In this document: positions 40,536 through 50,625 of the stretch, in pieces | Numbering within the stretch: the first letter of the stretch is position 1 | Layout of the letters: every line of letters begins with the position of its first letter | NCBI GenBank assembly: GCA_023475025.1 | Contig: JAMCWB010000067.1 | Location: 62,001 to 126,000, forward strand | Length of the DNA: 64,000 nucleotides | Origin: Gammaproteobacteria bacterium | Lineage (GTDB): Bacteria; Pseudomonadota; Gammaproteobacteria; Pseudomonadales; Pseudomonadaceae | Direction of reading: 5' to 3' | Position numbers and translations under genes: made by a program | The notes under the pieces: generated by a model | Databases searched by the model: none | The model's input: only the letters and a program-made list of their open reading frames with translations | What the model was told of the DNA's origin: nothing

Positions 40536-41738
40536 ATGAATCAGTTACTGGCGACGGAAAAACGTAATCTGTCGATCCTGGTGCTGTGCCAGATCATTTT
40601 CATGATTACCTCGATCGGTGTGCTGACGCTCAGCGGCGTGGTCGGCTTTCAGCTCAGCCCTGAGCCGGCCTGGGCCACCCTGCCGATCGCCATGATGATG
40701 TTTGGCACCCTGCTGACCACCCTGCCCGCATCATTGCTGATGAAAGCCATTGGCCGTCGCGCCGGCTTTATGCTTGGTACCGGGGTCGGCGGTCTTGGCG
40801 GTAGCGTACTCTGCGTACTGGCCATCAATGCCCACAGCTTCTGGCTGTTTGCTCTGGGTAACCTGTTGCTGGGACTCTATCAGGGCTTTGCCATGTACCA
40901 CCGATTTGCCGCAGCCGATGTCACCCGCCTGGAAGTGCGTAGCAAGGCAATTGCCTGGGTCATGGCCGCCGGGGTTGCGGCAGCCTTTCTCGGCCCATGG
41001 AACACCAGCCTGAGCCAGCGGCTGCTGGCCGATCAGCCGCTGGCGGGACCCTATCTGGTCATGGCCTTGCTGACCGGGCTGGCTATCGTCCTGCTCAGCC
41101 GGCTGCGCGTTCCGCCCAGTGGTGAACCCCAGGCCGGTGAGGTACAACGCCCCATGCCGGTGATTGCCCGTCAACCCGCCTTTGTCCTTGCCGTCAGTGC
41201 TGCCGCAATAGGTTACGCGGTGATGCTGCTGGTGATGACGGCAACCCCCCTGGCAATGGCCGCGCAAGGCCTGGGCATGCACCAGGTCGCCCAGGTCATG
41301 CAGTGGCATGTGCTCGGCATGTTCGCACCGTCTTTCATTACCGGCCACCTGATTGCCCGCTTTGGCCTGTTGCGTATCCTCCTGGCCGGCTGCCTGCTAC
41401 TTGGCGCCAGCGTGCTGGTGGCGCTGAGTGGCAATCAGCTGGGCCACTTTATTGCCGCACTGGTCTTGCTCGGCATCGGCTGGAACTTCCTGTTTATCGG
41501 CGGCAGCGCGCTGCTCACTCAATGCCATAACGAGAGTGAGCGCGGCAAGGTCCAGGGTATCAATGACCTGCTGATTTTCAGCCTGGTTACCCTGGCCTCG
41601 CTGCTCGCCGGCAGCCTGTTACACGCGCTGGGCTGGGCCGGGCTGAACCTGGCCATGCTGCCAGCCATTGGCGTGGTAATGCTGGTCATGCTGCTTTACC
41701 ACTGGCAAACCCTCAAGGCGCCATCAGCCGCTGCATGA
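40536..41738 (+). CDS. MFS transporter
   Basis: About 12 predicted TM segments; MFS-like pattern KAIGRRAGFMLG. Confidence 0.9.
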   Translation: MNQLLATEKRNLSILVLCQIIFMITSIGVLTLSGVVGFQLSPEPAWATLPIAMMMFGTLLTTLPASLLMKAIGRRAGFMLGTGVGGLGGSVLCVLAINAHSFWLFALGNLLLGLYQGFAMYHRFAAADVTRLEVRSKAIAWVMAAGVAAAFLGPWNTSLSQRLLADQPLAGPYLVMALLTGLAIVLLSRLRVPPSGEPQAGEVQRPMPVIARQPAFVLAVSAAAIGYAVMLLVMTATPLAMAAQGLGMHQVAQVMQWHVLGMFAPSFITGHLIARFGLLRILLAGCLLLGASVLVALSGNQLGHFIAALVLLGIGWNFLFIGGSALLTQCHNESERGKVQGINDLLIFSLVTLASLLAGSLLHALGWAGLNLAMLPAIGVVMLVMLLYHWQTLKAPSAAA

Positions 41739-42480
41739 TGTCAGGCGAAGGTACGCCCTGATGCTGCTGGATCATACCCTCGGCATTCAGGGCAAAGCTG
41801 GACGGCGTTGCCTGTACACCCAACTCGCGCATCAAGTTCAGGTTGCTATCCAGCTGGGCCTGGACTGCAGATGGAATACTGCGCATGGCCGGGCTCTTGT
41901 TCCCCTGTTCATGCGCCAGCAAGGCCGCTTCAGGATCATCGGCAGCCATGATGCTGGCGGCACGGGCGGCACTGTCAGCCCGAAGCATGCCCACCATGAC
42001 GTGGCGTATCTGCGCTTCACCGGACTCAACCCAGGGCCGCGCCTGCTGCCAGAAGCGGTTGCAGAAAGGACAGTTCGGATCATTGAACATATACACGATC
42101 TGCGGCGCATCGGCGTCACCATCGAGCACCCAATGACTATCCGCCAGCTGCTGCCAGATCTTTTCGGTCTGAGGCCCCAGAGTTACCTGGTCAATGGCTG
42201 CCGATGACAGGTCGCGGCCCTCAGCATCCAGCAGGGTACCGACAATGACATGGGCATTATCCGGCGTCAGGTACACGCCCACCGACTGCCCCGGTGCAAA
42301 GCTGGCAGCAAAACCGCGCAGCCCGCCGGGCGCATCAAACTCGCCGACAATCTCGCCACCGTGCTGCTCGATAGCACGCACGGCTGCGGGCCAGTCGTCT
42401 GCCGGGACCAGTGCCGGCATGGCCAGCAAGCTCCCCGCCAATGCCATGCCGGAGCCTAATTTAACTGCCTGTTTGTTCAT
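41713..42480 (-). CDS. dsbG: DsbG-like thiol:disulfide interchange protein
   Basis: Signal peptide; FNDPNCPFCNRFW thioredoxin-type CxxC. Confidence 0.88.
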   Translation of the reverse strand: MNKQAVKLGSGMALAGSLLAMPALVPADDWPAAVRAIEQHGGEIVGEFDAPGGLRGFAASFAPGQSVGVYLTPDNAHVIVGTLLDAEGRDLSSAAIDQVTLGPQTEKIWQQLADSHWVLDGDADAPQIVYMFNDPNCPFCNRFWQQARPWVESGEAQIRHVMVGMLRADSAARAASIMAADDPEAALLAHEQGNKSPAMRSIPSAVQAQLDSNLNLMRELGVQATPSSFALNAEGMIQQHQGVPSPDIMQRLMAP

Positions 42481-42499
42481 CGTGTTGTCCTCTGCTTAT

Positions 42500-43622
42500 C
42501 TAGTCTGCTTGTTTGACCTGTTGCACATGCGCCAGGAAGTCTGTCGCATCAACCTCACCGGTGATGCGTAACCCCCGTCGCTCTTCGCCATCCGGCCCGA
42601 TCCACAAAATACTCGGCGGGCCCATCACGCCGTAGTCCGCTAACAGGGCGCGGCTGGCGGCAGTGTTGGCGGTGACATCGAGGCGTACCTGCTGCATGGA
42701 GGCCAACGCGCTCTGCACCTCGGCACGGGCAAACACGCGCTGCTCCATCACCTTGCAGGACACACACCAGTCGGCGGTATAGACCAGCATGGTCCATTGT
42801 TGCTGCGCCTCGGCCTGGTCCAGCCGTGCCTGCAATGCCTGCGGGTTATCCACGATATCTCCGGCCGGTGCCACGGGGGCACTGGCAAGCTGTCCACTGT
42901 ATATGGCCAACGGTTGCCGCCAGTCGGTCGCGCCACCGGCGGCGCCGATCATCAACAACAGGCCCCAGAGCAAGCCAAGGCCGGCAGTCGCCCCGAACAG
43001 GGTCTGGGCGCGAGGTACTGCGCCCCGCAGTGTATTAAGCCCCAGCGACAGACAGATCAGCCAGGCGCCCCAGAGCGCCAGCCAGAGTGCGGGGTCAAGC
43101 AAGGGGCGGGCAACAAAGACCGCAGCCGCCAGCAGCAGAAAACCGAAAGCCGCCTTAACCCGCTCCATCCAGGGTCCCGGACGCGGCAAAAAGCGTTTGC
43201 CGACAGTCACGACCAGCAACAGTGGCAGGCCCATGCCCACCCCCAGTGCGAACAGCACCAAGGCGCCCAGCAGCATGTCACCGGTCTGCGCGATATACAG
43301 CAAGGCCCCGGCCAGAGGGGCGGTCATACAGGGGCCGACCAGCACACCCGAGAGCAGCCCCAGCAGCCCCGCGCCAAGCAGGCTGCCAATCCGGCTGCAG
43401 GCCGGAAAACTGCATGCGATCACGATACAGGTAGTAGCCTGGCGCGATATCCCATTGCACCTGCAGCGCCCCATCCGGCAGGCTGTGCTGACTGAAACTG
43501 AAGGCCTTATCCACCGGTAGAAAGTCATTCGACGAGCTGGCGAACAGGCTGGCCCAGGCCAGTGCCGGCAACAAGCACAGGGCGGCTAACAACAATCGCA
43601 TGGGATGACTCTTTGGCAGCAA
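42500..43622 (-). pseudogene. dsbD: DsbD-like thiol:disulfide interchange protein with apparent internal deletion and frame change
   Basis: N-terminal alpha-domain start (frame of 43278-43622) ends at about GYYLYRDRMQFSG; the other frame continues with late TM region GLLSGVLVGPCMTAPLAGALLYIAQTGD and C-terminal TADWCVSCK; the first half of the membrane domain is missing. Confidence 0.8.
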
Positions 43623-43648
43623 TGATCATGCAAGCCTGGCCAGCCGGG

Positions 43649-43665
43649 ATTAACCCAGGATTAAG
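43649..43665 (-). promoter_or_regulatory. direct-repeat operator candidate between dsbD and two-component genes
   Basis: Minus strand CTTAAT-CCTGG-GTTAAT (TTAA half-sites 11 bp apart). Confidence 0.55.
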
Positions 43666-43727
43666 CGGCATAATGTTGGCTTAATCCAGCCGCTACAGGC
43701 TACGCATGAACACGGGAGAGACGCTGC

Positions 43728-44405
43728 GTGCACATCTTGTTATGCGAGGATGACCCACTGATTGCTGCCGGCATCGTTACCGGCCTGCAGGCCGACAACC
43801 TGCTGGTCGAAGTTGCCGGCACCGCCAGCAGAGCCGAGCACCTGCTGGCGTGTGCCGATTTTGATCTTCTGATACTGGACCTTGGGCTACCCGATATGGA
43901 TGGCCAGCGCCTGCTGGAACGCCTGCGGCGTCAGGGGCAGCGCCTGCCGGTGTTGATTCTGAGCGCCCGCGACACCATTGATGACCGGGTCAACGGCCTG
44001 CGCGCCGGAGCCGATGACTATGTGCTCAAACCCTTTGACCTGCGCGAGCTCAGCGCCCGTGTGCTGGGATTGTTACGCCGCGCCGGCGGCCATGGCGCCG
44101 CAGTACTGCAACACGGCGCGCTGCAGTTTGATCCGGCCAGTGGCGAATGCCTGCTGGGGCAACAGCGGGTCGAACTGTCACGCCGCGAACAGGCGCTGAT
44201 CACCGCACTGTTGCAGCATCCGCAACAGATTCTCTCCGCCGATCAGCTCAAAGACCGGGTGTATGGTCTGCAGGACGACGTCGAAAGCAATGCGCTGAAT
44301 GTGCATATCCACAACCTGCGGCGCAAACTCGGCAACGAGCTGATCGACACCGTGCGCGGCCTGGGTTACCGGCTGGGCAAACCCGTTACAGGAAAACCCT
44401 CATGA
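43728..44405 (+). CDS. OmpR-family response regulator (QseB/PmrA-like, candidate DsbR)
   Basis: Receiver and winged-helix domain; divergent from dsbD-dsbG. Confidence 0.92.
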   Translation: MHILLCEDDPLIAAGIVTGLQADNLLVEVAGTASRAEHLLACADFDLLILDLGLPDMDGQRLLERLRRQGQRLPVLILSARDTIDDRVNGLRAGADDYVLKPFDLRELSARVLGLLRRAGGHGAAVLQHGALQFDPASGECLLGQQRVELSRREQALITALLQHPQQILSADQLKDRVYGLQDDVESNALNVHIHNLRRKLGNELIDTVRGLGYRLGKPVTGKPS

Positions 44406-45763
44406 GCTTGCGCCTGCGCCTGACGCTGATCATTGGCAGTAGCTTTGTCCTGCTCTGGCTGCTGGCCGCCGGCTGGTTGCTGCATGACTTGCGCCAGCAA
44501 ACCATGCAGGCCTTTGACCAGCGCCTGACCGCCTCGGCGCGCATGGTTGCCGGACTGCTGGAACAGATGCCACAACAGAGCAGCTCGCCAGCCCTGTTCA
44601 ACCCGACCTCTGCGGCCGAGCTGGGTATTCCCAACGAGCTGGCCTGTCAGGTCAGCTCGTTACAGGGCGAGATTCTCGCCAGCAGTAGCCGCACCACCGG
44701 CCAGCCTCTGCCAGCCCGGCAACCGGGGTTTGCTGAACAGGAACTCGATGGGGCGTATTGGCGCAGCTTCACCCTGCAGCATGGCGATTTGCTGATTACC
44801 ACCGCCGACCGCCTGGCTGAGCGTGAACAGCTGTCGACCTCTGCCCTGCTGGCCGCCGGTATCCCGGTGGGGCTGGCCCTGCTCGGCAGCCTGCTGATGC
44901 TGTGGCTAGCCAGCGGGCGCGGGCTGGCTCCGCTGCAACACATGCAGGAGGCACTGGCGCAGCGCAACGCCGATAGTCTGGAGCCACTCGCTGAACACCC
45001 CTGGCCTCGCGAATTACGGCCACTGGTCGCCAGCCAGAACGCGCTCTTCGCGCGCATCACCTCTGCCTTTGCACGGGAGAAGCAACTCACCCATGACCTG
45101 GCCCACGAGCTGCGCAGCCCCTTGACCGCGATCAAGACGCATCTGCAGATTGCACGCCGAAGTTCGCCTGAGGTTGCCCAGCAGAGCCTGGCACTGGCGG
45201 AAGCAGGCAGTGACCGGCTACAGCACACCCTGGAGCAGCTCCTGTTACTGGCCAGGCTTGACGGGCAACTGGAAGCCAGCAAGTCACCACAGGCCGATGC
45301 GGCAGAGATTACCCGTATGGCTCTGGCTGATCTGGGCGCGGTTAGCCGCGACATTGAATTGCATTGGCGGATTGAGCACGCCCAGACACCCATTGCCGTG
45401 CCCGCGGTGCTGGCGATTGCTGCCCTGCGCAACCTGCTGGAAAATGCCCTGCGCCATGGGCCGGAAACAGGGCAAAAAACCCTGACGGTCAGCCGGACGC
45501 AGGAGCAGCTGGTATGGACTGTTACTGATGGCGGCGGCGAGCTGCCTCCAGAGGCACTGACGCAGCTGACACAACGCTTCTGGCGCGCCTCGGCAGACCA
45601 GCGCGGCAGCGGGCTCGGGCTGGCCATCGTCAGCGCCATTTGCCAGCGCTTTGGCGGCAGCCTGGAGCTCAGCAACAGCCTGGCAGGTGTCTGCGCCCGG
45701 TTGGCATTGCCGCTGATACCGCCCCCTGCTCAGAACCCCAGTGCCATTTCCCAGTCTTCCTGA
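44402..45763 (+). CDS. sensor histidine kinase (QseC/PmrB-like, candidate DsbS)
   Basis: Two TM segments, HDLAHELRSPLTAIKTHLQIA, GSGLGLAIV; ATGA overlap with regulator. Confidence 0.92.
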   Translation: MSLRLRLTLIIGSSFVLLWLLAAGWLLHDLRQQTMQAFDQRLTASARMVAGLLEQMPQQSSSPALFNPTSAAELGIPNELACQVSSLQGEILASSSRTTGQPLPARQPGFAEQELDGAYWRSFTLQHGDLLITTADRLAEREQLSTSALLAAGIPVGLALLGSLLMLWLASGRGLAPLQHMQEALAQRNADSLEPLAEHPWPRELRPLVASQNALFARITSAFAREKQLTHDLAHELRSPLTAIKTHLQIARRSSPEVAQQSLALAEAGSDRLQHTLEQLLLLARLDGQLEASKSPQADAAEITRMALADLGAVSRDIELHWRIEHAQTPIAVPAVLAIAALRNLLENALRHGPETGQKTLTVSRTQEQLVWTVTDGGGELPPEALTQLTQRFWRASADQRGSGLGLAIVSAICQRFGGSLELSNSLAGVCARLALPLIPPPAQNPSAISQSS

Positions 45764-46401
45764 TCGAGAAAGCCGAGAACCTGCAGAGATTTCGGGTCAT
45801 CAGCGGTGGAGAAAAACAGCGCTGCGCCATAGCCCGGGCTCTCATCGGCATAACCCAGCGCCTCGTTGAAGCGTTTGATGCATCGGCTGTGGGTCACCAG
45901 GGCCAGATTGCGCCCGGGGCGCTTGTTGGCCATGACATCGCCCAACAGGTTGTCATGACAGTTGATCAGCCAGTCACGATCCTCACCCTGGTCAGCAAAT
46001 ACGATGGCTTCAGTTTCTGCCGTGCGTAGCATGGGACTGTTGAAGATATCGGTATTGCCCAGCCCCAGCTGACTGAAATCTTCCTGCAGAGCCCGACCTG
46101 GTTCGATTGCACGTGACGTAATCCCCTCCTTGTCGGTGAGGCAGGGGAGATCATATCTGTCACAGCGCTCCAGGTGCCGCAACAACACGACAACCTCGCC
46201 GGCCCGCCAGTCTTCCAACAAATCAGCCGTGTACTGCCGGTTTTCTTCCGACAGATCAGCAATGGCGGGCGGCTCAAGCAGCAGAAAGGCCGTGATAAGG
46301 ACACCGACTACGCTGCCTGCTTTCAACTTGTGTTGCCACAGACTGCGCCGCAGGCAGTGGACACGGGAATAACGGGACTGCACGGCCATAAGCCTCTCCA
46401 T
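45730..46401 (-). CDS. histidine phosphatase-superfamily protein (Ais/PmrG-like)
   Basis: VVVLLRHLERCDR ... VTHSRCIKRF; N-terminal membrane anchor. Confidence 0.75.
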   Translation of the reverse strand: MERLMAVQSRYSRVHCLRRSLWQHKLKAGSVVGVLITAFLLLEPPAIADLSEENRQYTADLLEDWRAGEVVVLLRHLERCDRYDLPCLTDKEGITSRAIEPGRALQEDFSQLGLGNTDIFNSPMLRTAETEAIVFADQGEDRDWLINCHDNLLGDVMANKRPGRNLALVTHSRCIKRFNEALGYADESPGYGAALFFSTADDPKSLQVLGFLDQEDWEMALGF

Positions 46402-46569
46402 TCAGTATCAACCAACCAAGACTAGACCGCGTGCATGACAAAAAGTTTACCTGGCAAGCCGCGCCAGTCCGACCGGCTGCCCTATGCCCCCCGCGACAAA
46501 GCCCGTACAATGCGCCGCCTCGTTGTCGGTCGTCGACACTCCATTTCTTTTGTTCCGCAGGTTCTTCCC

Positions 46570-48159
46570 TTGATCTCTACCGCCAATATCACCATGCAGT
46601 TTGGTGCCAAACCCCTGTTCGAAAACGTCTCGGTCAAGTTTGGCAATGGCAACCGTTACGGTCTGATCGGCGCCAATGGCTGCGGCAAGTCGACTTTCAT
46701 GAAAATTCTCGGCGGTGATCTCGAGCCTTCCGGCGGCCAGGTCATGCTGGAGCCCAATGTGCGTCTGGGCAAGTTGCGCCAGGACCAGTTCGCTTACGAG
46801 GAATTCAGCGTGCTGGATACCGTGATCATGGGGCATGCCGAACTCTGGCCGGTACATGCCGAACGTGCGCGTATCTACAGCCTGACCGAGATGAGCGAAG
46901 AAGATGGAATGAAAGTCGCCGAACTGGAGACGGAATACGCCGAAATGGACGGCTATACCGCCGAATCCCGCGCTGGCGAGCTACTCCTTGGCCTGGGTAT
47001 TCCGCTGTCACAGCACAGCGGGCCGATGAGCGAAGTTGCACCCGGCTGGAAGCTGCGCGTACTCCTGGCCCAGGCACTGTTTGCCGACCCGGACCTGTTG
47101 CTGCTGGATGAGCCCACCAACCACCTCGACATCCACACCATCCGCTGGCTGGAAGACATCCTGACCGCGCGCAACAGCACCATGATCATCATTTCCCACG
47201 ATCGCCACTTCCTCAACAGCGTGTGCACGCACATGGCAGATCTGGATTTTGGCGAGATTCGCCTGTTTCCGGGTAATTACGATGAATACATGATGGCTGC
47301 GACCCAGGCACGCGAACGCCTGCTCTCGGATAACGCCAAGAAGAAAGCCCAGATTGCCGAACTGCAACAGTTTGTCAGCCGCTTCTCGGCCAATGCCTCC
47401 AAGGCCAAGCAGGCCACCAGCCGGGCCAAACAGATCGACAAGATTCAGCTCGATGAGGTCAAACCCTCGAGCCGGGTCAGCCCCTTTATTCGCTTTGAGC
47501 AGAACAAGAAACTGCATCGCCAGGCCGTTACCCTGGACAAGGTCAGTCAGGGCTTTGACGGCCTCACCCTGTTCCGCAACTTCAGCCTGCAGATCGAGGC
47601 CGGCGAGCGGGTCGCCATCATTGGCCCCAACGGGGTGGGCAAGACCACGCTGCTGCGCACCCTGGTCGGTGAATTGCCGGCACAATCGGGTAACGTGAAA
47701 TGGACCGATAGCGCCGAGGTGGGCTATTTTGCCCAGGACCACGCCGATGATTTCAGAACTGACTGCACGCTGTTCGAGTGGATGAGCCAGTGGACCCAGG
47801 GTGGCGAGCAACTGGTACGCGGCACCCTGGGCCGTATGCTGTTTTCCAATGACGACATCAACAAGTCGGTCAAGGTGATCTCCGGCGGCGAGCAGGGCCG
47901 CATGCTGTTCGGCAAACTGATCCTGCAAAAAGCCAACGTCATGATCCTCGATGAGCCCACCAACCACCTGGATATGGAGTCCATCGAGGCGCTCAACCTG
48001 GCACTGGAAAACTATCCGGGAACGCTGATTTTTGTCAGTCACGACCGTGAGTTCGTCAGCTCCCTGGCCACCCGCATCATCGAACTCTCTGCCGATGGCA
48101 TCACCGACTTCAGCGGCAGTTACGACGATTACCTGCGTCAGCTGGGTATTGCTGTCTAG
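46570..48159 (+). CDS. ABC-F family ATPase (YbiT-like), likely TTG start
   Basis: Two ATP-binding cassettes ([34 protein letters not shown]), no TM segments. Confidence 0.92.
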   Translation: MISTANITMQFGAKPLFENVSVKFGNGNRYGLIGANGCGKSTFMKILGGDLEPSGGQVMLEPNVRLGKLRQDQFAYEEFSVLDTVIMGHAELWPVHAERARIYSLTEMSEEDGMKVAELETEYAEMDGYTAESRAGELLLGLGIPLSQHSGPMSEVAPGWKLRVLLAQALFADPDLLLLDEPTNHLDIHTIRWLEDILTARNSTMIIISHDRHFLNSVCTHMADLDFGEIRLFPGNYDEYMMAATQARERLLSDNAKKKAQIAELQQFVSRFSANASKAKQATSRAKQIDKIQLDEVKPSSRVSPFIRFEQNKKLHRQAVTLDKVSQGFDGLTLFRNFSLQIEAGERVAIIGPNGVGKTTLLRTLVGELPAQSGNVKWTDSAEVGYFAQDHADDFRTDCTLFEWMSQWTQGGEQLVRGTLGRMLFSNDDINKSVKVISGGEQGRMLFGKLILQKANVMILDEPTNHLDMESIEALNLALENYPGTLIFVSHDREFVSSLATRIIELSADGITDFSGSYDDYLRQLGIAV

Positions 48160-48281
48160 CCAGAAGAGCTGATCCGGTATCAGTCGCCGGGGTGACCTTC
48201 ATCCCGGCTTCATCTGCCTGTCATCAAGGCATCATCTTCTCGCCTGATCCTGTTTGGCACAGCCAAAACGGAGGATGCAGC

Positions 48282-48491
48282 ATGACGCTGATGCAGGAAG
48301 ATAGCCAGGAAGATACCCGGAACGCCGTAGTTTCCGTGCGCAAACAGCGCCGCCTGGAAGAGGATAAAAAGCGCATGGCCTACCGCCGGGCGATTGAAGA
48401 CTACCGTGACAGCCAGGCGTTACAGGCGCAGATGACGGACTTTCCAGAGCTGCTTGGTCAGAGCAGCCGGTCACCCTGCGGTCTGTATTGA
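48282..48491 (+). CDS. PA3496-like small conserved protein
   Basis: RRLEEDKKRMAYRRAIEDYRDSQALQAQMTDFPEL; RBS GGAGG upstream. Confidence 0.65.
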   Translation: MTLMQEDSQEDTRNAVVSVRKQRRLEEDKKRMAYRRAIEDYRDSQALQAQMTDFPELLGQSSRSPCGLY

Positions 48492-48590
48492 GTTCAGCGA
48501 CTGTGTCCTCTTGCCAAAAGCTGGCGTCTGAGTAGACAAGCTGGCAGCTATCTGCCAGCCTGTATCGGCACAGACTACGGGGGATGCAGC

Positions 48591-49523
48591 ATGGGGTGGG
48601 ATCCGGTTGTACTGTTTTTTGTCTTTGGCCTGTTTGCCGGATTGGTCAAAAGTGAGCTGAAGCTACCGGCAGCCCTGTATGACACGCTGTCGATCATCCT
48701 GCTGCTGGCCATCGGTCTGCACGGTGGTGTCGAGCTGGCAGCGCAGGCCAGTCCCGCCCTGCTCGGTCAGACCCTGGCCGTGCTGGCACTGGGTATAGTG
48801 CTGCCGCTGATTGCTTTTCCGCTACTGCGCGGCCTGCGCTTCAACCGCATTGATGCGGCCAGTATTGCCGCCCACTACGGTTCGGTCAGTGCCGGTACCT
48901 TTGCGGTGGTAATTTCCTACCTGCTGGCCCGCGACATCCTGTTCGAAAGCTATATGCCGCTCTTCGTTGCCGTGCTGGAAGTGCCGGCGATCATTGTCGG
49001 CATCCTGCTGGCCAAAGGTGTCCGCCGTGATACCGACTGGAAGGCCCTCGGCCACGAGGTATTTCTCGGCAAGAGCATCATGCTGCTGCTCGGCGGCCTG
49101 CTCATCGGGGTACTCGCCGGCAAGGAAGCCATCGCACCCCTGGAGCCCTTCTACACCAGCATGTTCAAGCCGGTGCTGGCGCTGTTTTTGCTCGAGATGG
49201 GCCTGATTGCCTCGCGCCAGCTGGGTAGTTTGCGTCACAGCGGTGTGCGCCTGGTGATCTTCGCGCTGACCTTTCCGCTGCTGGGGGCGCTACTTGCCGG
49301 CTTGCTGGGTTATGCCATGGGGTTGTCCGTTGGCGGCATCACGGTACTGGCCACCCTCGGCGCCAGTGGCTCCTATATTGCGGTACCAGCGGCCATGCGT
49401 CTGGCCTTGCCGGAAGCCAACCCTGCCCTGTCACTGACCGCCTCCTTGGGGATTACCTTCCCCTTCAATATACTGGTCGGCATACCGCTGTACCTGTCAT
49501 TCGCCCAATGGCTGGCCGGCTGA
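48591..49523 (+). CDS. sodium-dependent bicarbonate transporter family permease (SbtA-like)
   Basis: Approx. 10 TM; FGLFAGLVKSELKLPAALYDTLSIILLLAIGLHGGVELA; followed by PII-like gene. Confidence 0.9.
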   Translation: MGWDPVVLFFVFGLFAGLVKSELKLPAALYDTLSIILLLAIGLHGGVELAAQASPALLGQTLAVLALGIVLPLIAFPLLRGLRFNRIDAASIAAHYGSVSAGTFAVVISYLLARDILFESYMPLFVAVLEVPAIIVGILLAKGVRRDTDWKALGHEVFLGKSIMLLLGGLLIGVLAGKEAIAPLEPFYTSMFKPVLALFLLEMGLIASRQLGSLRHSGVRLVIFALTFPLLGALLAGLLGYAMGLSVGGITVLATLGASGSYIAVPAAMRLALPEANPALSLTASLGITFPFNILVGIPLYLSFAQWLAG

Positions 49524-49533
49524 GGAACTCATC

Positions 49534-49836
49534 ATGCAATTACCTACCCGTACCCTGCTTACGCTGATTTGCGAAGCCGCACTGGAACAACGCCTGATCA
49601 AGGACCTTGAGCACCTTGGCGCCCCCGGCTGGACCCTGTCTGATGCCCGCGGCACCGGTACCCGTGGCGTGCGCAGCGCTGGCTGGGACAATGACGGCAA
49701 CATCCGGCTGGAAGTGGTATGCAGCCGCGAACTGGCAGAAAAGATTGCCCACTTCGTGCAGGAACGCTACTACCACAACTTCGCCATGATCTGTTACCTG
49801 AGCACTGTCGAGGTACTGCGGCCAGAAAAGTTCTAG
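49534..49836 (+). CDS. PII-like protein (SbtB-like)
   Basis: About 100-aa PII-like sequence adjacent to sbtA-like gene. Confidence 0.75.
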   Translation: MQLPTRTLLTLICEAALEQRLIKDLEHLGAPGWTLSDARGTGTRGVRSAGWDNDGNIRLEVVCSRELAEKIAHFVQERYYHNFAMICYLSTVEVLRPEKF

Positions 49837-49856
49837 CCAAGCACGCCGCTTGCCGC

Positions 49857-50036
49857 TAAGGAAATACTGATTAAACAGGTATAAGTGTATCAGCCTGCTT
49901 GGCACGGACCGGCCCTGGACACGCCGTAAACCCTTCCCTGGGGGCTCGTAGATGCCATCCCTGGCATCTAACGGTCCAGTGCCGGTCCGCGCCAAGCAAG
50001 CTGTCAAAGATTGTGCAATTAATCAGTCTTTCCCTA
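49857..50036. mobile_element. MITE-like non-coding inverted-repeat element
   Basis: Near-matching 18-bp ends TAAGGAAATACTGATTAA / TTAATCAGTCTTTCCCTA and inner 25-bp arms TGCTTGGCACGGACCGGCCCTGGAC / GTCCAGTGCCGGTCCGCGCCAAGCA. Confidence 0.7.
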
Positions 50037-50123
50037 ATAGCTTGTAGCTTCACCACCGTAACTTGTAAAATGACCGGCTTTTCCTGTCCGCCAGCTGGCG
50101 GAACACCTGAGCGAGGCACTGCA

Positions 50124-50615
50124 ATGACCGCACTGGTAGGCGTGATCATGGGCTCCAAGTCGGATTGGTCAACCATGAGCCATAGCGTAGAAACGCTCGA
50201 GCAATTGGGCATCCCCCATGAGGTCAAGGTGGTATCCGCCCATCGCACCCCGGATCTGCTGTTCGATTACGCCGAACGGGCCGCCGAGCGCGGTATTGAA
50301 GTGATCATTGCCGGCGCCGGCGGCGCCGCGCACTTGCCGGGCATGTGTGCCGCCAAGACCCATTTGCCGGTGCTGGGTGTGCCGGTACAGTCGTCCATGC
50401 TGTCCGGCGTCGACTCTCTGCTGTCAATCGTGCAGATGCCCGGCGGTGTGCCGGTCGCGACCCTGGCCATTGGCAAGGCGGGCGCGATCAATGCGGCGCT
50501 GCTGTCTGCGAGTATTCTGGGCGGCAAACACCCGCAATTCCATCAGGCGCTGCAGGATTTCCGTCAGCGTCAGACCGAGACCGTCCTGGATAACCCTGAC
50601 CCGCGTCAGGCTTGA
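50124..50615 (+). CDS. purE: 5-(carboxyamino)imidazole ribonucleotide mutase
   Basis: [25 protein letters not shown]. Confidence 0.96.
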   Translation: MTALVGVIMGSKSDWSTMSHSVETLEQLGIPHEVKVVSAHRTPDLLFDYAERAAERGIEVIIAGAGGAAHLPGMCAAKTHLPVLGVPVQSSMLSGVDSLLSIVQMPGGVPVATLAIGKAGAINAALLSASILGGKHPQFHQALQDFRQRQTETVLDNPDPRQA

Positions 50616-50625
50616 GGTAACCCGC

